Source: Thelonectria olida
Lineage: Eukaryota; Ascomycota; Sordariomycetes; Hypocreales; Nectriaceae
Assembly: GCA_020736575.1 (NCBI GenBank)
Contig: JAGPYM010000052.1
Coordinates: 107,397-171,396 of the forward strand
Length of the DNA: 64,000 bases
Reading direction: 5' to 3'
The position numbers were made by a program, and so were the translations under genes. Positions 24,623 to 35,421 of the stretch are shown here, one piece after another (position 1 is the stretch's first letter; the number at the start of each line of letters is the position of its first letter). The notes under the pieces were generated by a model. That model saw only the letters and a program-made list of their open reading frames with translations. It made no database searches and was not told where the DNA came from.

Positions 24623-24745
24623 ATAAAAGAGATATCTCTTACTCAAACCTATTGTGCTTATATATCGGATCTTACTTGCACCGGGGGTGGTGTGCGAAGT
24701 CATGTGACTTATTTGCACCGCCCCCGGTGCAGGTATTACTCCCCA
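24623..24745 (-). repeat. right terminal inverted repeat of the MITE-like element
   Basis: Reverse-complement partner of 24254-24376. It keeps G where the left arm has A at two positions inside the GC-rich part, consistent with C-to-T/G-to-A decay of the left arm. Confidence 0.75.
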
Positions 24746-24913
24746 TGCAAATAAAGAAGCTATCTTTAGTAGATTCAAGGCTAATGAAACTTCAGATTAT
24801 CTTCTCTTAATTATAGCTCACATCGAAGCGCGTATTACAACGCCGAGGCTCATTTACATCTTCCTAAGAAAGGGCACGTCGGCGTCTACAGGGGGCGCGC
24901 GCACTCTGGAGAC

Positions 24914-26545
24914 ATGGCCGATCCTCTTTCAATCACGTCGGGCATTGTCGGCATTCTCGGCTTCGCCTTGCATGGCTCGAAGCGACTGTTTGAATTCATT
25001 GATGGCCTGCGAGGTGCGCCTAAGGATATTGCAACACTCTCGATTGACCTGAGGGCATTGTACGAAGTTCTTGCGGTTCTTGCGGGTATGCAGGATGAAC
25101 TGGTGCGGGATGGTTCGTTGTGCGACTGTCTCCGAACACCCCTCGAAAACTGCGTTGATGTTTTTGAAGAGTTCTCGATGACATTACATGCATATACTCT
25201 CACTACAAGAGACGGAAGGGCAAAGGTTCGCACATGGAAGAATATTGCATGGGCATTCAAGGATAGGGAGATCCAGCTGTTCAGAGACACGCTTGTCACG
25301 TATAAAGCTTCTCTAAGCATGGCAGTTGGTGTCATGACTCTGTAAGTACTTCCTGCAGTGTTGAATTTCCCCAAGTCCACCTCTAATCACTGCGCTCCCC
25401 GAAGCTCAACCACTAGATCCATAGACGAGCGAACAAAAAGGATGGAGAGCGATTTCAAGGAGGAAATGAAGCACATCCGTGCGAGGCTCCAAGCCTTGGA
25501 TGTTGATCGCATCGAGTTGGCGAGTATTTCTGGACGGAGGGATTCGGAGTGGCACGCCACAGATACTGGCTTCGCTTTGGGTCGGTTTCTCGATTATGCA
25601 GGATCGCTGTGCGAATCGCCTCCTTCGTCGTTCCCGGGATCGCCGATCATACCTCCTTCTCATGGTGGAAGCGATCTTGATACCGCAATGGAGACACCGC
25701 ACTCGGCAGCACGTTCACACGATTCAAATAAGGACAACGCCATTGCCAGTACAAATTTTGAGCCTGTTGAAAACCCGTCCAGTGCCTCCGAAGCTGGGGA
25801 GCATAATACGTTGACATCACAACCTACTGGCGACCAGTCTAGAGGTTCAATTCAGGCGACAGCGCGGCCAGATGCTGAGGAAGTCGATATTAATGCCGTG
25901 GGGGTTGTCCATGTGGATGAGACTGCCGAAGACTGGGCTGACCTTGCGAAGGGCGAACAGGGACATTCCCGCCACGGACGCACGATATTACGCTCATACA
26001 GCGCAGACTTGGCCTCTGCCTTCACGTCTCTTCCTTCAGGCTCCACGCTCGCCACAAGACCACCGGCGGTCTCTCAGCGCTCTCAAAGTGGCCCAACCAC
26101 GACAACCGCAGTCGTCCTACCCCCGCCGTCCGATCGCTTGAAAGGTCTCCTTCTAGATTCTCTTCCAAACCACGTCTTCATCGCTCTACCTCAGACAGGC
26201 GAGATCGTTTGGGTCAATAGCCGATATCTATCGTATCGAGGACAGACAGCCAGCGACCTGGAGGCAGACCCTTGGGAAAGCCTTCATCCCGACGACAGGG
26301 ACGATTACTTGAAGGCGTGGAGCCACTCTGTTCGAACTGGGGAGAAGTTCTCTCGAACTGTCCGGATCAAGCGCTTCGATGGAGCCTATCGTTGGTTTTA
26401 TGCGAGAGCTATAGCATCAAAGGATAAGCAGGGAGTCATGATGCAATTCCTCGGCTCGTATATGGATATTCACGATCAGCATATTGCAGAATTAAAGGTA
26501 GCCCGGCAGGAGATTGAGGCCTCAAAAGCCAATCTCGTCTCCTAG
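24914..26545 (+). CDS. Fungal_N-like plus PAS-domain protein, truncated by frameshift
   Basis: 522 residues from exons 24914-25341 and 25405-26545. The N terminus MADPLSITSGIVGILGFAL with an amphipathic helix and SKRLFEFIDGLRGAPKDI matches the Fungal_N (PF17111-like) region found at the start of many fungal STAND and signalling proteins. A coiled coil (MESDFKEEMKHIRARLQAL) and a 200-residue Ser/Pro-rich linker follow. A PAS fold (PAS_3-like) spans about residues 390-500: LDSLPNHVFIALPQTGEIVW, SYRGQTASDLEADPWESLHP, DDRDDYLKAW. The frame then stops, but the next bases in another frame continue as RLLANLILHIIFTATEDEGI, TFLNER, the start of a second PAS domain. The family usually continues to a sensor or histidine-kinase output, so this copy probably lost its output by a one-base shift near 26525. 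Confidence 0.75.
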
Positions 26546-27448
26546 CCAACTTGATCCTGCACATTATTTTCACTGCCACCGAGGATGAGGGTATCACATT
26601 TTTGAACGAAAGATGATAAAATCCCTGACCTCAAGTCTATTTCCGTTACTTGTGATCTTGCTCTCTAGGCGGGCCTTGCTCTATTCACGAGGACTTTGCC
26701 TTGGTTATAGATAGGCTCTGGCATGAGATTCGGACCGTTTAGTAAGCGTCTGGACCGTGATGAGGAATAACCTTTTAGGCAGAAGATACACCAGTTGTGC
26801 TCGAATCAAGGCACTTACACCAAGGCACATGCACGGTCAACTTAGCTTCCCAAATTCCAGGAAGTCGAGTCTTGTATTCGTGGTGCGTAGGAAAGGCTTC
26901 GCAAAGTCTAGATCAGCACACAAGATAAATTCTATGATTCGAGGTAAGCTTTCGCAATCAGTCACTCAAGTCACATGCAATAAACGGATGTTGCTTTTCG
27001 GCGAATCGGACTCTTCGGAGCGGAGGATAGTAAGCATATGAGCTTTTAGGTTTGAACATGCTATCGTGAGTCGATTGAGAAGGCTGTGTATTATTCCGGA
27101 AACTCTCTGCTTTCCCACGGGACTCATTGTTTTAGTCACATCAGGGGTAACTCTAGGCTAAATTGCTTGCATGCATTGGTGGATTTTTGACTGCCGACAC
27201 TAATGAGAATAGAGCGACAATTTAAGATCGGCCGGATACGACCCTCACGGGCCAAGACACCGCAATTGGCCAAGGGTCCCCGGAAGGAGGTTACGCGAAG
27301 GAGAGAAACGGCGAGGCGGCATCGGCCCAGAAATGAAAAGGGGACGCTATAGGAGCCGTTGTAAGAGAGTTGATCTGGTATAAGAGATGAGAATGGACGG
27401 TTCTTCGGTAGACCGGCACGGAAAGCGAACCGACCACGAAGCTCAACC
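26546..27448. other. intergenic, with second-PAS relic at its start
   Basis: The first 75 bases encode the out-of-frame start of a second PAS domain belonging to the preceding gene. The remaining 800 bp show no recognised gene. The end contains the promoter region of the rhamnogalacturonan lyase. Confidence 0.5.
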
Positions 27449-29304
27449 ATGTTGATTCTCGCAGTCGCTTTTGGTCTTTTCTTTTGGCCAGCTGCCGTGG
27501 CCGCGGCCTGGGGCTGGACAGACTCCAACGGCAATTACGTGATTGACTCTGGCGCAGATCTCATCATCAGTGTCAGCAAGTCGACCGGCGACATCAATTC
27601 GTTAAAGTACAAGGGACAAGAGTTCAATGGATGGGGCGGCAAGAATACGTAAGTCTCTTACTAGATCATGCAGGAGCCATAACAATGGATGCTGACGGGG
27701 TTGAAGCCATGTGGAATCTGGCCTGGGGTCGAGCACCGTGTCGATTGCAACGGTCGGCACCAATGTGATCAAGGTCTCAGTCCAGCACGGATCGCTTAAG
27801 CATTACATTGTCATGCGCTACAAGAACAACAATGTCTATCTCTTCACCAACAAGGCCGACGACAGCGTGTCAGCCATGAGGTACATTGTTCGCATCAAGT
27901 CGGGCATCTTCAGCCATGCTTCCACCGACGCCGGTATGTCTACCAGGACCTCGATTCTCAGTGCAGGCTAACGCCCAATACGCAGACTACTACGACCCTG
28001 GTAGCACCTACATCGAGGCATCCGATGTGAGCATCAACTCTGCTGGCCTCACCAAGAGCAAGCATTATCAAGGTTCTACCTATGGCCGCACCATCGACTG
28101 TGAGTTCTCTTTCCCCTACTCCGCGGTACTGAAGCTGACCATTCTATTCAGACGATTATGTCGGCCGAACAAATGGCAAAGTCGGTCTTTACATGATCCG
28201 CTCGAACCACGAGAAGGCGTCCGGTGGTCCCTTCTTCCGATCCCTGCTCACCCGAGCGGACGCTTCTGGAGAAGATTTGTACGAGATCTACTACTACAAC
28301 ATGGGCAGCACAGACGCAATGAGATTTGGTCTCCAGGGACCTCATGTGCTCGCATTTACCGATGGTGGTGCGCCTAGCTCGAGCCTCTATGCTCGCAATG
28401 CGGACTGGACTTGGGTTGATGCTCTTGCCGTAAGTCTAATACTGCTCGGAAATATGATTGAACTGGAACTGACTCAAAATAGCTTTCTGGTTGGACCAAC
28501 TGGGGTGATCGTGGATACGCCTCCGGTGTTGGAATCTCCAACATGAAGAGCGGATACACGTACACGGTCGGTTTGTCCAACAGTGCCGCCCAATACTGGG
28601 GCACTGCTTCTTCGTCCAACGGCGCTTGGTCTATCAAGAAGATCATCCCCGGTACCTATACTCTGACGGTCTATAAGGACGAGCTGGAGGTTTACACGGG
28701 CAGCATCACCATCAACAAGGGTGCCGGCACCGCCGTCAACACAGTCAAGGCAACGGACCCAGCCGATTCGACCGCTATCTGGCGCATTGGAGAGTGGGAC
28801 GGAACACCGCGAGGCTTCCTCAACTTCGAGGACAAGGTCATGAAGCCAACATATATGCATCCTTCGGACAAGCGACTGGCAAAGTGGGATGCGGGCAATT
28901 TCATTGTCGGAACCAGCAGCACAAACGCATTCCCGGGCTACATGTGGCAAGACATCAACAACAATCACCTCGTGTACTTCCGCCTGACTCAAGATCAGTT
29001 GAGCAAGGGCCACACGATCCGCATCGGAATCACGCAGGCATACATCAGCGGCCGACCAACCATTCAAGTCAACAGCTGGTCGGCTAAAGCACCCTCAGCC
29101 ACGACTCAGGCCAAGACACGAAGCCTCACTACCGGCACATATCGTGGTAACAACGCCAAGCTCGAGTTTGCTGTTCCCTCTTCCGCCTTCAAGCAGAGCA
29201 CCTCCGAGTGGCAGATCCTGACTATTAGCATTATCACTGGCAGTACCGGCTCGCAGTACCTTAGCGGTGGTGTGAGCTTTGATAGCATTGACATGCTGGC
29301 TTGA
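27449..29304 (+). CDS. secreted rhamnogalacturonan lyase, PL4 family
   Basis: Extracellular enzyme that cleaves the rhamnogalacturonan I backbone of pectin by beta-elimination. Five exons (27449-27648, 27707-27933, 27986-28099, 28152-28429, 28483-29304) give 546 residues. A signal peptide (MLILAVAFGLFFWPAAVAAA) is followed by the family start WGWTDSNGNYVIDSGADLII. The N-terminal beta-sandwich shows YKGQEFNGWGGKNTHVESGL and YIVMRYKNNNVYLFTNKADD. The fibronectin-like middle domain reads WGTASSSNGAWSIKKIIPGT, YTLTVYKDELEVYTGS. The C-terminal carbohydrate-binding domain includes IWRIGEWDGTPRGFLNFEDK and ends VSFDSIDMLA. All introns are GT-AG and in phase. Such enzymes are usually induced on plant cell-wall material. 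The gene ends 100 bp from the convergent HRI1-like gene. Confidence 0.92.
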
Positions 29305-29403
29305 TCGATTGGTGCAGCCCTTGATCATAGGCACACGGCTGCGATCATGTAAAGAACTTAGTTATTGTAATTGTATTTTAAGACGTCATAGGTCGTCAAT
29401 TGT

Positions 29404-30114
29404 CTAGTTGTCTTCAAGCGCGATGATCGAAAACTCCGTTCCCTGGACTATGATGCTTTGTCCAACAGACCACGTCGTCTTCGTCTTCCATTCCTTAAGC
29501 ACATCCACGACGTGTGGAATGCTGGTTGTGTTGCCTTCTTCGAATGAAGTCTCCCACTCAGCACTCTCCTTAGAGAAATCCTCGCGCCTGGCAGAAAATC
29601 CATGTGTGCCCTTGCTGTTGGCTTGGCAGATGTTGCCAACCCTCCCAATAAATGTATTCCCCTCACGGCTGCGCAGGATCCACGATGGTTCGTCGGGGTT
29701 CTCGTGCGTGGTGACATCCCTCCAGACTTCTTCGTATGCAGTCATGGCATCGTTTTTATGGGGGCATTTAGTTTCGCCCACTTCAAGCTCATCGCCATTA
29801 GGCAACTTGGTAAAGGACGCCTCGTCGGGATCGGTGAATCCGAGGGAGTCAATGATGTGCGTCCATCGACACGTAACTGAAAGGTTAAGTCAGCTTAGCC
29901 CTACACGCCAGTTTGAAGACATCAGAGACTTACATGGCTCCTCTTTGAGGACTATGAGTTCCCCGGCATGACTCCATTGGATAGAGGGATTTTCCTTAGT
30001 CGCACGCAAGTCGATAAAGTAGCCGCCAACATTGAGGGCAATCGTCCTAGTATCCTCATATGCCTCGTCCGGCAGCCATCGGATGCTAATACGCTCAACG
30101 GTCTGGCCTTTCAT
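29404..30114 (-). CDS. HRI1-like protein
   Basis: Two exons, 30114-29934 and 29876-29404, encode 217 residues. The N-terminal RISIRWLPDEAYEDTRTIAL, then YFIDLRATKE, matches the opening strands of fungal HRI1 proteins, where S(I/L)RWLPDE leads a lipocalin-like barrel. After the intron the family signature RWTHIIDSLGFTDPDEASF, then GDELEVGETKCPHKND and YEEVWRDVT, is present, and later WILRSREGNTFIGRVGNICQ. The protein has no signal peptide or membrane segment and is expected to be soluble. HRI1 binds Hrr25 and SUMO-pathway components in yeast, but filamentous-fungal members are not characterised and may differ. It is convergent with the lyase gene. Confidence 0.78.
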
Positions 30115-30696
30115 CTTGAAGTCTGGTTGCGAAAGCTGAGATGTTTGTATTCTTTTTCGTCGAGGTGCCGAGAGCTCAAGGCCTTCTTATGCTTCTGAAT
30201 ACCGCCCGGCGGCGAGCGGCGGCGGCTTTGCGACACCATTACGTACGTAGCCCATGGGCTTTCGTGGGAGCTGAGTTGAGACGTCACGAGGCCGCCGGCC
30301 GGGCTGTGATCTCGGAGTCTCTTGCTTTCGGAGTCTCCTTCTTTAAGCCTTCCCCACATTCGGGCTTCCTTTACTTCGTGGATCCGCTAAATTTTCGATG
30401 GACGCTGTGGAGGTCATCAACCGCACCGCTTCGTATATAATCGTACCTCTTCAAGATGCAGCTATCTCTTAATTCATTTCCCTTGAGCAGACTTGTTCAT
30501 AGCCTTCATACCACTCTCCAATGCACTGATCAACTCTGATGCTACCTTTGCCTCTGAGCGTACTCTCTGGTGCTCACACCCTCTGCGAAACTGACCCTCT
30601 CCTGCCATCATTCAAACCAGTTCTCAGCTCTCGCCCCTTCGGGAGCTCGAAGAAGCCCAACACTAATGTCAATGACACTATCGGGGCTTTATCGTG
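30115..30696. other. intergenic, no gene recognised
   Basis: About 580 bp upstream of the HRI1-like gene and downstream of a decayed GFA-domain gene. A TATA-like stretch (cgtatataatcg) is at about 30430. No other feature is supported. Confidence 0.4.
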
Positions 30697-31080
30697 CTAG
30701 ATAATGTTGGCCCTTGGAACAAATGTCCACGCTTGAACTTCAAACTCATAGATGAGGCGACATGATCGACAGGCACAAGTTCCAGCGAGATATTTATTCC
30801 CATTGTCCTGAATCCACCACTTTTTATCGGCAGGGTTCCGCTTTACGAGTTCATCAGTGGTTTTGTCCGGGAACACGAGGTCAGGAAAGTTGCGTCGAGG
30901 TCCATCGATGGGACGAGTGATGTGAAACCTGATGTTTCCACAAGCGCAGAAGGCTTCAAGAGGTTCGTTCGCAGACTCGATCGGGTGTGATGCGGGTTTT
31001 CTTTGCCTTTTCCTCCTCGAAATACCCGTCTGAACCTTTCATCCACACGAAAAGTCCGCTTCTTTCATGTCAGGAACATG
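30697..31080 (-). pseudogene. decayed GFA/CENP-V domain protein
   Basis: A minus-strand frame without a usable ATG ends at a TAG (30697-30699). It reads EPLEAFCACGNIRFHITRPI, later DKKWWIQDNGNKYLAGTCAC and RSCRLIYEFEVQAWTFVPRA. The CxCG followed by a CxCxxC block fits the zinc-binding core of glutathione-dependent formaldehyde-activating (GFA/CENP-V) proteins, here probably the second of two domains. Just upstream the sense shifts frame: GLFVWMKGSDGYFEEEKAKK lies one base out of register. A further shift is suggested near 31060. I found no GT-AG intron that joins the pieces, so I read the gene as broken. The extent to the 5' side is uncertain. Confidence 0.5.
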
Positions 31081-31582
31081 CTCCTGCGATGTGTATCGTG
31101 CCGAGGCTTAAGCTATGCGTCGAAAGACAAAGTGACTGCACCAGACGCCGCTCCCCATTCTACACTGTTGCCGTCACTTTGGCGGGCTCCAAAAATATGA
31201 CTACCCCGCAGCGTAGGTGTGGAGCAACTAATTTGAAAACTATTGGGCGGCACATAGGATAAGCTGATTGGCTACACGTCCTGGAGACGGAGGCCCGCCA
31301 TGAGAGACCAACTTCCCAGCGCGCATACTCACACTTCTCCGTCCCAGGGTCTATTCCGCCAGCCGGAGCACGGCATCGCTGAGCCCTTAGACAGTTTATT
31401 GTCTCGCGCTCCTGGCCCTCCCAGGCTCCCATCTTCCAGCTCGGCGCACCTTCCAGTTCTCAACAGCTCCTGTCCGATCACGCCGTCTCAAAGGGTCATG
31501 CTGCGCAGCCGCCGTTTGCATCTAGAGCACCTCCTTATAGATCTCGCAGCCGTCTCCTGTCGTCTCAGCACCGCTCTCCGCA
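31081..31582. other. intergenic, no gene recognised
   Basis: About 500 bp upstream of the kinase-like gene. It may contain unreadable remains of the GFA-domain gene. The last 100 bp is C-rich and pyrimidine-biased, common before fungal start codons. Confidence 0.4.
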
Positions 31583-32416
31583 ATGATTGCCCCTCAACAA
31601 AAGAACGCCAACGTCCGGCTTCTCGCATGTCTCATCGACGATGACGACACGAACGACAGCGATTACCGCTTCCTTGTCGACGGGCAACATGTGAAGTACA
31701 TATCCACAGCTCCAGGCACGTTTCGCGGGGCCGAGGACGACCGTACCTTCGAGCCCATCCTGCTTGGCGAGCTCCTTCCACCATTTCCAACTGGAGATTG
31801 GAACAACGGCCACGCTGCCAGAGACCCCGAGACAGGGAAGGCTACCTTCGTCAGGACGGAGACAGTGCAATTTGCCGGGGTAAAGAGCCTTTGGCATCCC
31901 GTGAAGCTCAACGAGCTGGATTTCACGCGACAAGACCGAGTGAGGCAACGAGTCCACGTCTCAACGCATCCCGAAGTCAAAGGCAGCAAACCCGTGCTCA
32001 TAAAACTTGCGGTTTGGCCTTGGGAAATCCCCTCTGTTGAGGTTGAGACGGCAGCCTATCAATGGATCAGTGACAGCGGCGTCGGTCCCAAGTTTCTGGG
32101 CCATCTCACCGAGGGCAAAGACAGGCGCGTGGTTGGCTTCGTCGCTGAGTGGGTGGAAGGCGCGAGAGCCGCGGGGCCAGGGGACATGGACGGCTGCAAG
32201 AAGGCTCTGGGCCGGTTGCATGAGCTCGGTATCAAGCTTGGCGATATCAACAAACATAACTTTCTTGTGCGGGATGGGCATGACGTGGTTTTGGTAGACT
32301 TTGAGATGGCGAAGCGAGACTGTTCGCCCCGGGAGCTCGAGGACGAGATGAGCGCCCTCAAGAGCAGCCTGGAGGACACGAGTTTCCGGGGCGGAGTAGA
32401 ACCCGTTCATGAGTGA
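31583..32416 (+). CDS. small protein-kinase-like (APH/kinase fold) protein
   Basis: Intronless, 277 residues. The N-terminal half is variable. The C-terminal half has kinase-fold marks: KPVLIKLAVWPWEIPSVEVE (lysine strand and helix-C region), VVGFVAEWVEG (hinge), LGRLHELGIKLGDINKHNFL (catalytic-loop equivalent, with Asp and a downstream Asn) and VVLVDFEMAKRD (DFE in place of DFG). This pattern is shared by a fungal group often labelled alpha-galactosidase A in databases, apparently by error. Lack of a clear Gly-rich loop and the DFE variant leave activity doubtful. No signal or membrane segment is seen. The neighbours do not suggest a pathway. Confidence 0.72.
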   Translation: MIAPQQKNANVRLLACLIDDDDTNDSDYRFLVDGQHVKYISTAPGTFRGAEDDRTFEPILLGELLPPFPTGDWNNGHAARDPETGKATFVRTETVQFAGVKSLWHPVKLNELDFTRQDRVRQRVHVSTHPEVKGSKPVLIKLAVWPWEIPSVEVETAAYQWISDSGVGPKFLGHLTEGKDRRVVGFVAEWVEGARAAGPGDMDGCKKALGRLHELGIKLGDINKHNFLVRDGHDVVLVDFEMAKRDCSPRELEDEMSALKSSLEDTSFRGGVEPVHE

Positions 32417-33486
32417 TAGATCCAGGGCATGCAAGCCGGCATTAGCTCGGGGTTTGGCGGGAGGTTAGATGCTGCGTGGAACCTTTATTGTACTTAACGT
32501 TCCTCCGCACGTATCCTTTTTTTAAAAATTAAGATTTTTTTCCTCTATTCTTTCCCGTCAGCCCAGCAACAGCTCTCCCAAGTAGCCAATCTGCCCTCCC
32601 CTGAGTTTCTTTCATATAGCTCACGCCTTTCTCAACAGTCGCCACCATCAGATTTGAAAGACAGCTGAAGACTCTCAGTGCTCGTCGTGATTCTGCGGCA
32701 CGTAAATTTTTCTCCAGAGCCAAAGCTCCTGTTCAAGCTACCTCCCTATGACCTAACTTGGAAGAGGCCTGAGATTCCCACAGCGTCGCTCAATTAAGCC
32801 CATTCAAAGTACAGTGCTTATGGCCAACCAGCACATATATAAGAAGCCGCGGCTCCCCTGCGTCCCGGCGACTTAAAAGTTAAGCCCCCGATCCAATCCC
32901 TAAATAGAGCCTTGGGCTCTTGGCAAGCCGGGGCACAATCGGCCATACGGAGTAGTATATACTCTTTTCTGGGGTAATGCTGTAGCCCTGAGCAAGGGTG
33001 TCCAGCCTCTTTTTCCCTTTGTCGGGCTTGCTTAGCATACCACATACATATCTATCCAAGACTCCGGTATTTGCCATGCTAGAACGCGCTTCTATTACCA
33101 CAACGTCCCGGACCTTTGATCTTAGCCTCATTCACTGCAAGGCAGGCCCATAACATCGCCGACCTGAACCGGGCAGTGCTGGTATGCAACGGGCTAGGGC
33201 TGACACCCTCCGAAAAACAAGCTTAAGCAATGTGAGATGGCCCGTCAGGGATTCACATCGACCTCAGCACGCTAACACATGTCCGCTTATGTCGCCTAAG
33301 GTACGCACATACAATTATGGATGATCGCCGAGCTGCAGGTAAGAAATCATTTCGATGCAAGCATCGGTCAATCCGACCGGCATAATAAAGGCATCGACGG
33401 GTAGGTATATAACACGTCTGAACAGTCGGGGAGCGCCGACCAAGAGAACTTAGTCGTTCATTCATTCCGTCTCTCATTCCTTAATC
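32417..33486. other. intergenic, no gene recognised
   Basis: About 1.07 kb between the kinase-like gene and the PAN protein. It includes a T-rich stretch at 32517-32545 that could serve 3' end formation. A TATA-like element (gtatataaca near 33402) lies about 85 bp before the PAN-protein start. Nothing else is recognised. Confidence 0.4.
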
Positions 33487-34853
33487 ATGATTTCTTCCAA
33501 CGCGTTCGTTCTTGTCGCAACTTTGGCTCTCGGGGCCGTCGAGGCTATTCCTGGAACTACCTTCGCGACCTCTACCTTGGACGACTGCGAATCATCCTCG
33601 ACCACCTTTATAACTTCCATCTCCGACGACTGCGAATCATCGACTATTACCTCGCTGCCGACTCCTACCCTCGACGACTGTGAGACTTCTTCTGTTACAA
33701 CCACGTTCGTAACGTCGATCTCTGTAACTTCGGCCGCCGACAACGATAAATCATCAACTGCTGCCTCATTCTCAACTTCTACCCTCGACGATTGCGAAAC
33801 TTCTTCTGTTAAAACAACATTCGCAACTTCGATCTCTGTAACTTCGGCCGCCGAAGATAATAAATCATCAACTGCTGCCTCATTCTCAACTTCTACCCTC
33901 GACGACTGTGATACTTCTTCTCCAACAATCACGTTCGTATCGACCACCTTTGCAACTTCTGCGACCTCTTCCACCACCGACGACTGTGAAACATCCTCCG
34001 CTACTTCGGCTCTACCAACCCTTTGGTCTGTCAACACATCGAGCGGCAAAAGCTGCAAGTATGACTTTGGAAAATACCCCAACGAAGTCTGCGTCGCGAA
34101 TGGGCATTTGAATAAATGGGAGCGATGGGTCGACAGCTTGCCCGGAACCTTTGAAGAATGTGTCTCAACATGTGTGGCGGATTACAAATGTGCTTCCTTC
34201 TACTACGCAGACAATTTATGTCAAACTTTCGGCAAGATTCTGGGCGACCTGGATTTCCAACACGCGAAGTCAGAGGGTCTCTGGTACGACAGATCCTGCT
34301 TTCAATGCTATGACGGTAAGCACCTGGTCAACTCGCACAGATTCTGAATAAGCCTACTAACACTATTTCAGCAACTGAAAAGTCGGTTGATGTCGACTTT
34401 GAAGATCAGGACGCCTCGCAGTGGGCAGCATCACCCGAAGACGTCGTGTCATCCGCAATCATTCAACGAGACGCCTCATACGATGGACAAACATGGGCGT
34501 ATAAGGTTACCGAGATAGCTGAGACCGGAACTGGGAGACTCGATTACATTCCGGACGTCTCAGTATCAGCCGGAAGTTATCGCTTCCGCTTCATCGGTAT
34601 GAACAATTTTGTTCGAGGCCCTACCGACTCGCTCAAGTGGGAGCTGGTGACAGTTCAAATCGCCAACAGCAACGGAGACTACTTTTACAACGGGCCTGTG
34701 ACTGATGGTATCATGCTCAAGAGTCCATGGATACAATTCGAGGTGAAATTCGACGTCAGCGAGGACGCAACAGCGCATATCACGTTCCTGACTGAGATGA
34801 CGGGATATCTGCGAGACTGGGTCTTTGATGATATTGTTCTTGAGAGAATGTAG
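33487..34853 (+). CDS. secreted PAN/Apple-domain protein with Ser/Thr-rich repeats
   Basis: Predicted extracellular protein of 436 residues, exons 33487-34315 and 34372-34853. A signal peptide (MISSNAFVLVATLALGAVEA) leads a 160-residue Ser/Thr-rich region, likely heavily O-mannosylated. It is built on a DDCE/DDCD-(T/S)SS motif seen six times, including two tandem 38-residue units (DNA 33670-33783 and 33784-33897). A Cys-rich PAN/Apple-like module follows (KSCKYDFGKYPNEVCVANG, FEECVSTCVADYKCASFYYA, NLCQTFGKILG). After the intron a beta-rich domain (VDFEDQDASQWAAS to DWVFDDIVLERM) resembles a carbohydrate-binding jelly roll. The evenly spaced single cysteines of the repeats could cross-link in the wall. 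Function is unknown; adhesion or wall binding is an inference. Confidence 0.8.
33670..33905 (+). repeat. 114-bp coding tandem repeat
   Basis: Two full units of 114 bp (33670-33783, 33784-33897) and the start of a third lie in frame inside the PAN protein. The units differ at roughly a dozen positions, most in the first half. The last 40 bp of each unit (from ataaatcatcaactgctgcc) are identical, which points to recent duplication or gene conversion. Confidence 0.8.
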
Positions 34854-35421
34854 GAATCTGGAAGCAAGCGATTGGGAGGAATCAAGGATTTGGATTTTAA
34901 TTAGCCCTGGAGTCATGGACGCGCGAGGCCAGCTGTATTGATGTCGGCTTTCTGAAGAGGGGTTAGATACCGGCCGAATAAAATGATCTTATTAGGCATT
35001 CAATTGCGCCCAAAGACAAGTCTTTTATCGACTTCCATACAAAATTCATCCTTCGCGTTGACTGAGAAAGATGTCTCGTTCACTACGGAGCAAATGTTGA
35101 TCATTCTCTAGGAAAACGGCTTAATTCACAAAACTACTCACTTGATCTATCTACCTGATGAGGGTTATCTAGGTCTCCAAAACAAACACCAAGCTTGCAG
35201 GGCGAGGTATTGAGGCGTTCACTGTGGCCTCTCGTGCAAGCACGTCAGCTTTATAAGCCGTGGACATTTCCGTAATTCCGTGCGGGGTACGCCTCATACC
35301 TGACGTGTTTATTAATTATGGGCACTCTTCCCATTCTTCCCGACCACCATGTGGGAACTTTTTCTTCTCATCTACCTCTCTTGTTGACCATTATACAGCC
35401 GGGGATTGATACAATTTCATC
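34854..35421. other. intergenic, no gene recognised
   Basis: About 570 bp between the PAN protein and the glutathione transferase. No gene, RNA or repeat recognised. Confidence 0.4.

Larger units (their letters stand above)
24252..24745. mobile_element. MITE-like non-autonomous DNA element with long terminal inverted repeats
   Basis: The two ends are inverted copies of each other over 123 bp: left arm 24254-24376, right arm 24623-24745, with about seven differences, nearly all transitions. Each arm starts TGGGGAGTAATACCTGCACC and contains a GC-rich stretch and a near-palindrome around GTCACATGAC. The 246-bp middle is AT-rich and non-coding. TGCAA occurs at 24247-24251 on the left and again at 24746-24750 right after the right arm, a likely 5-bp target duplication (two extra bases lie inside the left copy). 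No transposase is present, so it would need one supplied elsewhere. The superfamily cannot be decided from one copy. Confidence 0.75.
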
